Below are positions 48,474 to 55,096 of a stretch of 64,000 bases of DNA, one piece after another. Each line of letters opens with the position of its first letter. Position 1 is the stretch's first letter. The stretch is from Pigmentiphaga sp. H8 (GTDB lineage Bacteria; Pseudomonadota; Gammaproteobacteria; Burkholderiales; Burkholderiaceae_B), in assembly GCF_003854895.1 (NCBI RefSeq), contig NZ_CP033966.1, positions 4,526,001-4,590,000 of the forward strand, read 5' to 3'. The position numbers and the translations under genes are program-made. The notes below the pieces were generated by a model that saw nothing but the letters and a program-made list of their open reading frames with translations, did not search any database and was not told the DNA's origin.

Positions 48474-48634
48474 ACGACCTCCTTCTTGGAACCGGCGCGC
48501 GGCGCGCGTCCGGGTAGCCCATTCTTTCCCGGGTGCGGGGAAAGGACAATGCCGAGTCTGTCATGGCGGGACTGGCGTCCCGGTTTCGATGCTGCGTCGC
48601 AGCGCCGGCAGCCGTGGATCTGATCTTTTTCCAT
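48470..48634 (-). CDS. Small ORF (54 residues) translationally coupled to the dioxygenase beta gene
   Basis: Not recognised. The ATG at 48634 has a near-perfect AAAGGAGACGGT ribosome site. The frame is open for 54 codons and its TGA overlaps the ATG of the dioxygenase beta gene (ATGA), exactly the layout of a translated operon gene. The product starts MEKDQIHGCRRCDAASK, with a C-x2-C pair at residues 9-12, and is very basic and Gly/Pro-rich, ending GSKKEVV. It could be a small metal-binding or chaperone-like protein, or a leader that sets translation of the dioxygenase. The C-x2-C pair is the only motif seen. Confidence 0.5.
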   Translation of the reverse strand: MEKDQIHGCRRCDAASKPGRQSRHDRLGIVLSPHPGKNGLPGRAPRAGSKKEVV

Positions 48635-48661
48635 ACCGTCTCCTTTGATTACCGATGAAAC

Positions 48662-48678
48662 GCCGGCCTGGGGCCGGC
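48662..48678 (-). other. Hairpin directly after the sulfatase stop
   Basis: GCCGGCC-TGG-GGCCGGC begins 1 bp past the sulfatase TAG and ends before the small ORF ribosome site. No U tract follows, so it is probably an mRNA segment boundary rather than a terminator. Confidence 0.3.
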
Positions 48679-50265
48679 CTACCAGACACCGATCCGGATA
48701 CCGTGCGCCGGCTCGATGGTGTCCCGCGAGACGACGATGCGCGTGGACGGAACGGTCAGGCTGGTCTTGCGGTGCCGCAGCCAGTCGAACAGGTACTCCT
48801 TGTGCAGGGCGAGAACGCCGGTATGGCCGGGGTTCGCCGCGACGTCCCGGAACTCCATCGGGTCTTCCTGCATGTCGAAGAGCTGAGGCGCGAACCCTTC
48901 CCAGTAGATGTACTTCCAGCGATCGCTCCTGACCATGTAGCCCCGGCAGCGGCGGGCGTCACGGCCCAGCAGGACCCGGGCCTCGCGGAAGGCATAGTCC
49001 AGCTCGCTGACCGCGGCGAACCGCCACGGCGCGCCGGAGCCCCCGCGCGAAAAGGGCAGCAGCGACATGCCTTCGATCACGTGGTCGGTGCCGGGCACCT
49101 CGAACGCATCGACCACCGTCGCCAGGAAATCGATGGACTCGACCGGCCGGTCCACGTTCAAGCCCCGGGTGTCGGGCCTGGCCCGGGGATCGACCATGAT
49201 GAGGGGGATGCGGGCCGAGGGATCATGGAAAAGATCCTTGTCGCCCAGCCAGTGATCGCCCAGGTAGTCCCCATGGTCGGACGTGAAGACGATCAGCGTG
49301 TCCTCGTACTGGCCGGTGGCGCGCAGCGCTTCGAGCAGCCGGCCGAGATGGTCGTCGATCTGCGTGACCAGGCCCATGTAGGTGGGCTTGACGTGCGATG
49401 CCACCTTTTCCTGCGAGAACGCCGACGACTCGCCGTGCCGCAGATAGGCGCCATAGACGGGATGCGGATCGTCGCGCTCCGCGTCGTCGCGGCATGCCGG
49501 CAGGCAGTCCTCCGGGCCATACATGGCGTGATAGGGACTGGGAGCGATGTACGGCCAGTGGGGCTTGATGTAGCTGACATGCAGCAGCCACGGACGCCCC
49601 TGCTGGCGGCGGATGAAGTCGATCGCCACATTCGTGGTGTAGGCCGTCTCGGAATGCCGCTCGTCGACCCGGGCGGCGTAGTGCGCATTGCGCATCTCCC
49701 AGCCGCTGGCCGGACGGCCCGCTTCGTCTTCACCGGCGATCACGAAATCCGACCAGGGATCGGCCACGTCGTATCCCGCGGCCCTGAGGTACTTCGTATA
49801 GGGATGCTCGGGCCCCGGATTGGCATGTCCCTCGTAGCGGTCGACCACCAGGAAGCCGCCCTCGAGCACCGGTGCCGCCGGCGGCACCTGCGCGCCCACG
49901 CGTCGCAGGCCGTCCAGGTCCGGCGCGAAATGCGTCTTGCCGGCCAACGCCACTTCCACCCCGCGGGGCCGCAGCCAATCCCCGATCGTCGGCTGCCCGA
50001 TCGACAGCGGCATGAAATTCCAGATGGCGCCGTGCGAGGTCATCGAGCGCCCGGTATAGAAGGACATGCGCGACGGGCCGCACGTCGGCGCCGAGCAATA
50101 GGCCCGCGTGAATCGCACGCCTTGCGACGCCAGGGCATCGATGTTGGGGGTCCGGATCGACGGATGGCCATAGCAGCCCAGATAATCGGCGCGCAGCTGG
50201 TCGCACATGATGAACAATACGTTGCGGACCGCCGCCGGCGCCGCGATGCTCTCGGGGCGGGTCAT
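48679..50265 (-). CDS. Type I (formylglycine) sulfatase
   Basis: Sulfate-ester hydrolase of 528 residues. The maturation motif C62-G-P-S-R66 lies in TCGPSRMSFYTGR. The metal-binding acid D22 is in LFIMCDQLRADYLG, and the second half of the metal site, FTSDHGDYLGDHWLGDKD, is near residue 300. The Cys must be oxidised to formylglycine by a maturase not found in this window. There is no signal peptide, so it should act in the cytoplasm on imported substrate. It overlaps marR by 4 bp (ATGA) and lies upstream of the dioxygenase genes. It is long enough for choline or aryl sulfatases; the context favours an aromatic sulfate. Confidence 0.9.
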   Translation of the reverse strand: MTRPESIAAPAAVRNVLFIMCDQLRADYLGCYGHPSIRTPNIDALASQGVRFTRAYCSAPTCGPSRMSFYTGRSMTSHGAIWNFMPLSIGQPTIGDWLRPRGVEVALAGKTHFAPDLDGLRRVGAQVPPAAPVLEGGFLVVDRYEGHANPGPEHPYTKYLRAAGYDVADPWSDFVIAGEDEAGRPASGWEMRNAHYAARVDERHSETAYTTNVAIDFIRRQQGRPWLLHVSYIKPHWPYIAPSPYHAMYGPEDCLPACRDDAERDDPHPVYGAYLRHGESSAFSQEKVASHVKPTYMGLVTQIDDHLGRLLEALRATGQYEDTLIVFTSDHGDYLGDHWLGDKDLFHDPSARIPLIMVDPRARPDTRGLNVDRPVESIDFLATVVDAFEVPGTDHVIEGMSLLPFSRGGSGAPWRFAAVSELDYAFREARVLLGRDARRCRGYMVRSDRWKYIYWEGFAPQLFDMQEDPMEFRDVAANPGHTGVLALHKEYLFDWLRHRKTSLTVPSTRIVVSRDTIEPAHGIRIGVW

Positions 50266-50771
50266 GGCGCTTCATCCTCGTCGGGCCGGGCGTCGAACTC
50301 CATGACGTTGCGCTTGATCGTCCGGATCACCTTCATCAGGACCGTCATTTCCGGTGGGGAAATATCGGCCAGGAATATCTGGTAGTAGCCCAGCACCGCC
50401 GGCAGCGACCGTTCGAACAGGCTGCGCCCCTTCGTCGTCACGTAGACCATGGTCTGGCGCTTGTCCTCGACCCCGTGGGACCGCGTGACAAGGCCGTCTT
50501 CCTCCATGGCATCGAGCAGGCGGCTCAGGTTGGAGCGCTCGATGACGGTGGTCTCGGCCAACTCGGCCACGCTGCGCCCGTCCTGGTCGGAAAGCACGCT
50601 GACCACCCGCCACATCAACGGCGAGCAATCGAACGGCTTGAGTATCTTCGCCATGTTGTGGACGTGCTGGCGGTCGATGGCCAGCATGTAGTGCATGGGC
50701 CAGTCGGCGACATGGAACAGCTCCGCTTCCGGCGTTCCTCTTCGTTCCTGCTTGTCTGGAGCGGGTATCAA
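50262..50771 (-). CDS. MarR-family transcriptional regulator
   Basis: Regulator of 169 residues with a central winged helix-turn-helix at about residues 45-120 (DGRSVAELAETTVIERSNLSRLL, then the wing GVEDKRQTMVYVT). The N-terminal helix contains HYMLAIDRQHVHNMAKIL. It lies inside the operon: 52 bp after the TRAP large membrane subunit and overlapping the sulfatase gene by 4 bp. MarR proteins often sense aromatic compounds. Palindromic GTGAA-type sites near the TRAP promoter (53703-53823) are plausible targets, so it may repress its own operon. Confidence 0.92.
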   Translation of the reverse strand: MIPAPDKQERRGTPEAELFHVADWPMHYMLAIDRQHVHNMAKILKPFDCSPLMWRVVSVLSDQDGRSVAELAETTVIERSNLSRLLDAMEEDGLVTRSHGVEDKRQTMVYVTTKGRSLFERSLPAVLGYYQIFLADISPPEMTVLMKVIRTIKRNVMEFDARPDEDEAP

Positions 50772-50823
50772 GATCTTTTCCTCCGACGTGGCGGTGCGCC
50801 ACTCGCTTGTTGAATCCCGGGCC

Positions 50824-52143
50824 CTACCTCGCCATCAACCAACGCGGCAGCCCGGTGGCGATGTCCGGCACGAGCATGACCATGAACAGCATCAGCAGGC
50901 CGAACAGCACGTAGGGCACGGCCGCCGCAAAGATATCCGTGGTGCGGATGTGGGCCGGGGCCACGCTGCGCATGGTGAAGAGCAGCATGCCGAACGGCGG
51001 GGTCAGCAGGCCGAGCTGCATGCATATCAGGTACATGACGCCGAACCACAGCGGATCCCATCCGAAGTGCGCCACCAGGGGCATGAAGAACGGCAGGGTC
51101 ATCAGCATCATGCTGATCTGGTCGACGAAGCATCCCAGCACCAGGAGTATGCCCATCATGACGGCCAGCACGAGCCAGCTCGACAGGCCCGATCCCTGGA
51201 CCAGGCCGACCAGGCCGTTGGTCGCGCCGGAGAACGCCAGGATCTGCGAGAACGTCGTGGCGCCGATGATGATGAAGAGAATCATGCCGCTGATGGCGGC
51301 CGTGCCGGTCAGCGCCTTGACCAGCATGCGCCACGACAGGCTGCCGTACAGCGCGCACACGAGCACGGTGCACAACGCCCCCAGCGCGGCGGACTCCGTT
51401 GGCGTTGCCCATCCGGCGGTCATCGAGGCGACGACCACCGCGAAGATGGAAACCAGCGGCGTCACGTGCACGATCAGGGGACGCCACCGCTCCCAACCCG
51501 CTACCTCTTCCCGGACGAAGCTAGGCGCGAGCTCGGGATTCATCTTTGCACGCACGACGATGTACAGCACGAAGATCGCCGACAGCAGCAGGCCCGGCAG
51601 GACACCCGCCAGCAACAGTCCCGAGATCGAGATATTGGCCAGGCTACCCAACAGCACGGTCAGCGCCGATGGCGGTATCAGCATGTCCACCGCGCCGATG
51701 GCCATGATGGGCCCCATGGCCATGCGGGGATGGTAGCCGCGCCTGAGCATCTCCGGCAGCAGGAGGCTGCCGAGCAGCGCGGTGGTGGCCACGGTTGCCC
51801 CCGAGATGGCGGAGAACACCGTGCCGGCCACGACGGCCACGATGGACAGCCTGGCCGGAACACGGCGCACCGCCCGGTCGAACGCATCGATGGCCTTCAT
51901 GGCCAGGCCGGTATGGAACAGCACCTCGCCCATCAGCAGGAAAAAGGGAATGGGCGTGAGCGAAAAGCTGGTGACCGACGCGACGCCGTTGCGCACCACC
52001 ATCATCATGCCCGGCACACCGCCGAGATAGACCAGCGCACCGACCAGGTTGATCGCAAGGAAGGCGAACCCGGCCGGCACCCCGACCAGCAGCAGTACGG
52101 ATAGCAGCCCGAACAACAGCGTGAGACTCTCCCACCAGTTCAT
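50824..52143 (-). CDS. TRAP transporter large permease subunit (DctM-like)
   Basis: Membrane protein of 439 residues with about twelve hydrophobic segments. Family markers are GVPAGFAFLAINLVGALVYLG near the start, LFHTGLAMKAIDAFDRAVRRVPARL near 75 and PEMLRRGYHPRMAMGPIMAIGAVDMLIPPS near 130, a very typical DctM stretch. It overlaps the DctQ-like gene by 4 bp. TRAP systems use ion gradients to import carboxylates, sulfonates or aromatic acids. Neighbouring sulfatase and dioxygenase genes suggest an aromatic sulfate or its free acid as ligand. Confidence 0.95.
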   Translation of the reverse strand: MNWWESLTLLFGLLSVLLLVGVPAGFAFLAINLVGALVYLGGVPGMMMVVRNGVASVTSFSLTPIPFFLLMGEVLFHTGLAMKAIDAFDRAVRRVPARLSIVAVVAGTVFSAISGATVATTALLGSLLLPEMLRRGYHPRMAMGPIMAIGAVDMLIPPSALTVLLGSLANISISGLLLAGVLPGLLLSAIFVLYIVVRAKMNPELAPSFVREEVAGWERWRPLIVHVTPLVSIFAVVVASMTAGWATPTESAALGALCTVLVCALYGSLSWRMLVKALTGTAAISGMILFIIIGATTFSQILAFSGATNGLVGLVQGSGLSSWLVLAVMMGILLVLGCFVDQISMMLMTLPFFMPLVAHFGWDPLWFGVMYLICMQLGLLTPPFGMLLFTMRSVAPAHIRTTDIFAAAVPYVLFGLLMLFMVMLVPDIATGLPRWLMAR

Positions 52144-52649
52144 AGCACGCTCTCCGGCTTGAGTATCGAATCGCTGCCCTCGTCACTCGTCCGTTCCCCC
52201 ACCACGGCCTGCCTGCCGCACTCGATGGCCAGCAGCGCGAAGCACGCGGGAAAGGGAATGTAGATGAACCACTCGGGAAAGACGATGCTCTTCATGACGA
52301 CCGCTTCCGCCTCGTACGCATCCAGCATCACGGCGATCGAGTAGTAGGCGATCACGGTGCTGACGACGCAGCCGATCACCGCCGCGACCCGGAAGATGGC
52401 GAAGCGGATCCGCTCGGACAGCGCATTGAGCACATCCAGGCGGATATGCTGGCGGTTGTACATGAGCCATGGCGCGGCAATGCACGTGGCCACCGGCAGC
52501 AGGTGCTCGGTAACGTCCATGGCCCCCGCGAACGACGGCATCCCCAGGTTGCGGGCGACGACGTCGTAGCTGACCAGGATGACCATGCCGCCCAGCAGCA
52601 ATCCGGCGACCAGGCCGAACGCATTCAAGATCCACACATAGATTTTCAC
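52140..52649 (-). CDS. TRAP transporter small permease subunit (DctQ-like)
   Basis: Membrane protein of 169 residues with four hydrophobic helices: residues 5-28, 42-62 (with AGAMDVTEHLLPVATCIAAPWLMYNRQHIRLD), about 85-108 and 125-148. The R-Q-H-I-R-L-D loop is typical of DctQ. It starts 18 bp after the binding protein and overlaps DctM by 4 bp, the normal P-Q-M order. Confidence 0.93.
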   Translation of the reverse strand: MKIYVWILNAFGLVAGLLLGGMVILVSYDVVARNLGMPSFAGAMDVTEHLLPVATCIAAPWLMYNRQHIRLDVLNALSERIRFAIFRVAAVIGCVVSTVIAYYSIAVMLDAYEAEAVVMKSIVFPEWFIYIPFPACFALLAIECGRQAVVGERTSDEGSDSILKPESVL

Positions 52650-52667
52650 GGTCGCCCCTTGCCGCTT

Positions 52668-53636
52668 TCAGGGCGCCATCATCTGGCGCAGCTTGGGCCC
52701 GTGCTTGGGACTGGCGCTCAACACCGTCGCCCAGCCCGCTTCCTGCGACTTGGCCAGGAAAGCCGCCGAATCCGCGTCGGACAGCCTGATGGGCTGTATG
52801 CCGGCCTCGGACTGCTTCTTGATATCGGCGGCCGCGTCGCGCAGCGATGCGTCCAGGGACATCTTCTCCAGCCAGGCCACCTGCTTTTGCAGGAAGTCGC
52901 GCTGCTCCTGGGTCAGGCTGTCCCACCGCCGGGCGCTGAACTGGATGCCCAGCTCGAGCGTGTAGAAACCGGGCTCCAATCGATACTTCGTCCTTTCCTG
53001 CCAGCCCAGGTCGAAGATGCCGATCGCGGGCCAGCCGTAGCCATCCACCACCCCGCGCTCCAGGCCGGTGTAGACCTCGCCCGGCGCCATCTGGACGACC
53101 CCCGCTCCCAGCTTGACGAAGAAGTCCCGGAAGATGGGCGTGATCCGGATCTTCAGACCGGAGAGATCGGGCTTGTCTATCTTCTTGTTCAGATAGATGT
53201 GATAGGGAATGCGATCGCCGGTACGCGCGAAGTAGTACAGCCCCTTCTGCCGCATGATCGAGTTGAGATAGTCGAGGCTGCCGTTCTTGCGGATTTCCGA
53301 GAAAGGCAGGGTCGCGTAATTCAGCGCCAGTCCCTCCGGAACGATGCTTGCCGTGAACGTGGCCGTGGTGTTGGCCAGATCGATCACCCCGTTGCGCAGC
53401 GCGGCCCCCTGCTCCATGGTCGGAATCGCCTTGGGTCCGCCTATGTACTCGATCCGGACGATGCCCTTGCCTTCCTCGTTGACCTTCTTCACGAAACGCT
53501 CGAAGTTCCTGGAAAAGTAGGTGCCCTCTTGAAAGGCGCTTACCGCCTTCAGCACGACCTCTGCCGCATGGGCAAGCTTGGGTACGGTTGCAACGATCAG
53601 ACAGACGGCCAGGGGTAGTGCTCGCATCGCTCTCAT
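52668..53636 (-). CDS. TRAP transporter substrate-binding protein (DctP-like)
   Basis: Exported receptor of 322 residues, start at 53636 after GTGGAGCAATC; a second Met (MRALP) three codons later could also be used. The signal peptide MRAMRALPLAVCLIVATVPKLAHA is cleaved near residue 24. The mature protein shows FEGTYFSRNFERFVKKVNEEGKG-like features, GLKIRITPIFRDFFVKLGAGVVQM near 160 with the conserved Arg that holds a carboxylate, and PGEVYTGLERGVVDGYGWP near 185. It is the first gene of a long minus-strand operon running through the sulfatase to the RidA gene. Confidence 0.92.
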   Translation of the reverse strand: MRAMRALPLAVCLIVATVPKLAHAAEVVLKAVSAFQEGTYFSRNFERFVKKVNEEGKGIVRIEYIGGPKAIPTMEQGAALRNGVIDLANTTATFTASIVPEGLALNYATLPFSEIRKNGSLDYLNSIMRQKGLYYFARTGDRIPYHIYLNKKIDKPDLSGLKIRITPIFRDFFVKLGAGVVQMAPGEVYTGLERGVVDGYGWPAIGIFDLGWQERTKYRLEPGFYTLELGIQFSARRWDSLTQEQRDFLQKQVAWLEKMSLDASLRDAAADIKKQSEAGIQPIRLSDADSAAFLAKSQEAGWATVLSASPKHGPKLRQMMAP

Positions 53637-53702
53637 GATTGCTCCACGTCGAAACAAAGGTGCGACTCAGAAGCCTGGAACTGCCGGCTCACTTGAAATT
53701 TG

Positions 53703-53823
53703 GTGAATTTTCACGGTCTTATTATTTATCAATAGCTGAACAAGTCAATAAATTCAGCCATTATTCTGGTGAAAACACCTAGAAACTCGTGAATAATCAA
53801 TCAAAATTACGTGATTATTCACG
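53703..53823 (-). promoter_or_regulatory. Promoter and operators of the TRAP-sulfatase-dioxygenase operon
   Basis: On the minus strand, -35 TTGACT (53748-53743) and -10 AATAAT (53726-53721) are 16 bp apart. GTGAATTTTCAC (53703-53714) is a palindrome that would cover the start site. Further upstream CGTGAATAATCA (53788-53799) and TGATTATTCACG (53812-53823) are exact 12-bp inverted arms with a 12-bp spacer. Repeated GTGAA half-sites suggest one regulator binding in several places; the MarR protein of the operon is the first candidate. The rest of the 275-bp gap up to the tRNA shows nothing else clear. Confidence 0.62.
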
Positions 53824-53911
53824 CAATAATTGACCGCGAGCCGATGCCGGACGCACGAACGCGAGCGCATTCCCGGGAGGGGAAAGACGGTATGGGGAAC
53901 GAGGGGGGAAT

Positions 53912-53986
53912 TGGTGGGCGGTACTGGTTTCGAACCAGTGACCCCTGCCGTGTGAAGGCAGTGCTCTACCACTGAGCTAACCGCCC
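53912..53986 (-). tRNA. tRNA-Val (anticodon CAC)
   Basis: The minus strand folds as a complete 75-nt tRNA: acceptor stem GGGCGGT/ACCGCCC, D arm GCTC-AGTGGTA-GAGC, anticodon stem CTGCC/GGCAG with loop TTCACAC (anticodon CAC, reading GUG), T arm ACTGG-TTCGAAA-CCAGT, discriminator A and an encoded CCA. It lies 62 bp beyond the dnaQ stop in the same direction. A tRNA gene also follows dnaQ in E. coli, where it is tRNA-Asp. Confidence 0.96.
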
Positions 53987-54048
53987 GAAGAGAACCTTCG
54001 GTTTTGACTGCCGCAATCGCGACAGCCCATGACTATAGCATATCTTTT

Positions 54049-54762
54049 TTATTCGGTGGGAAGCGGCGCCCACTTGCGCCACAGGGTCTGGCCCTTGGAT
54101 TCCTTGTCCAGGCCCGCCAGATAGTCCTGGTGGGCAGCCAGGTCGCTCTCGTCCACCGGCACCACCTGCAAGACCGAGGTATCGAAGGCGCCGAAACTGG
54201 TCGTGGCCTGCCCCCCGGTATCGCCCAGGTCGATCACCAGGCTGTCCTGGCCGCGCGTCATGGCCAGCCAGACCTCGGCCAGCAGCTCCGAGTCCAGCAA
54301 GGCGCCGTGCAGCACCCGGTGGGCATTGGAAATGCCGTAGCGATCGCACAGGGAATCCAGCGAGTTGCGCTTGCCCGGGTGCAGTTCGCGCGCGTGCATC
54401 AGCGAATCGACGACGCCCGCGCACTTGTCGCGGAAGCCGCCGCGCTGCAGCCGGGCCAGTTCGGCATTCAGGAAGCGGATGTCGAACTCGGCGTTGTGGA
54501 TGATGACGTGGCCGTCCTGGATGAAGTCCAGGAACTCGTCGACCTTGTCCTCGAACCGGGGCTTGTCGGACAGGAACTCGGTGGTCAGCCCGTGCACTTC
54601 CAGGGCGCCCGGATCGCTGTCTCGGTCGGGATTCAGGTAGGTGTGGAAATGGCGCTGCGTCACCCGGCGGTTGACGATCTCCACGCAGCCGATTTCGATG
54701 ACGCGGTGTCCTTGGAGCGGATCGAGGCCGGTGGTTTCAGTATCCAGGACGACATAACGCAT
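54049..54762 (-). CDS. dnaQ: DNA polymerase III epsilon subunit (3'-5' proofreading exonuclease)
   Basis: Proofreading exonuclease of 237 residues. Exo I is VVLDTETTGLDP with D7 and E9, Exo II HNAEFDIRFLN near residue 95, and Exo III is HRVLHGALLDSELLAEVWL near 145 with the catalytic His and Asp. The C-terminal tail, including LWRKWAPLPTE, should contact the polymerase alpha subunit. The start at 54762 is fixed by homology; the frame extends upstream through a palindromic repeat but has no similarity there. In E. coli rnhA is divergent from dnaQ; here a repeat element and an efflux operon take that place. Confidence 0.96.
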   Translation of the reverse strand: MRYVVLDTETTGLDPLQGHRVIEIGCVEIVNRRVTQRHFHTYLNPDRDSDPGALEVHGLTTEFLSDKPRFEDKVDEFLDFIQDGHVIIHNAEFDIRFLNAELARLQRGGFRDKCAGVVDSLMHARELHPGKRNSLDSLCDRYGISNAHRVLHGALLDSELLAEVWLAMTRGQDSLVIDLGDTGGQATTSFGAFDTSVLQVVPVDESDLAAHQDYLAGLDKESKGQTLWRKWAPLPTE

Positions 54763-54825
54763 GCGGGGGCACCAGAGAGAAATTGCGGAGGCCCCTAAGT
54801 TTAGGATATTTGGCTGGCCGAGTCG

Positions 54826-55082
54826 TCGGCAACCGCTTGCGGCCGGCGGGGCCCCACCCCCCTCAGGAGCTGACGTAGCCGGTTTCGGCTGCGCCGAAAC
54901 TTCCCGCGCCAGGCAGGCAAAACGGGGCGGGAGTGAACTCGCGCGGGGACAGTCCCCCGGACTGTCCCTACTGCCGCGCTCAAACATGCACGCCCTTGCT
55001 TCCCCGTTTTGCCTGCCTGGCGCGGCGGCTCCGAACAGCCCCTGAGGGGGGTGGGGCCCCGCCGGCCGCAAGCGGTTGCCGA
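54826..55082. repeat. 257-bp nested palindromic repeat element between dnaQ and the RND pump
   Basis: Three pairs of inverted arms lie one inside another. The outer arms, 54826-54867 and 55041-55082, are exact 42-bp complements, GC-rich, beginning TCGGCAACCGCTTGCGG. The middle arms, 54904-54927 and 55002-55025, are exact 24-bp complements (CCGCGCCAGGCAGGC...). The inner arms, 54946-54955 and 54959-54968, are GGGACAGTCC and its complement around CCC. The element fills most of the 334-bp gap; I see no gene in it. It looks like a MITE- or REP-type mobile palindrome and would form a long cruciform or RNA hairpin. Confidence 0.8.
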
Positions 55083-55096
55083 GGACTCTTGCTTCC

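Noticed and set aside
48679..50265. Assignment of the sulfatase as choline sulfatase
   Set aside because: No betC neighbours, choline dehydrogenase or choline transporter genes are present; ring-cleavage genes in the operon favour an aromatic substrate, and specificity cannot be read from the motifs.
53754..53972. A 72-codon minus-strand frame across the tRNA and the TRAP promoter
   Set aside because: It overlaps a complete tRNA-Val and operator palindromes, and has no ribosome site.
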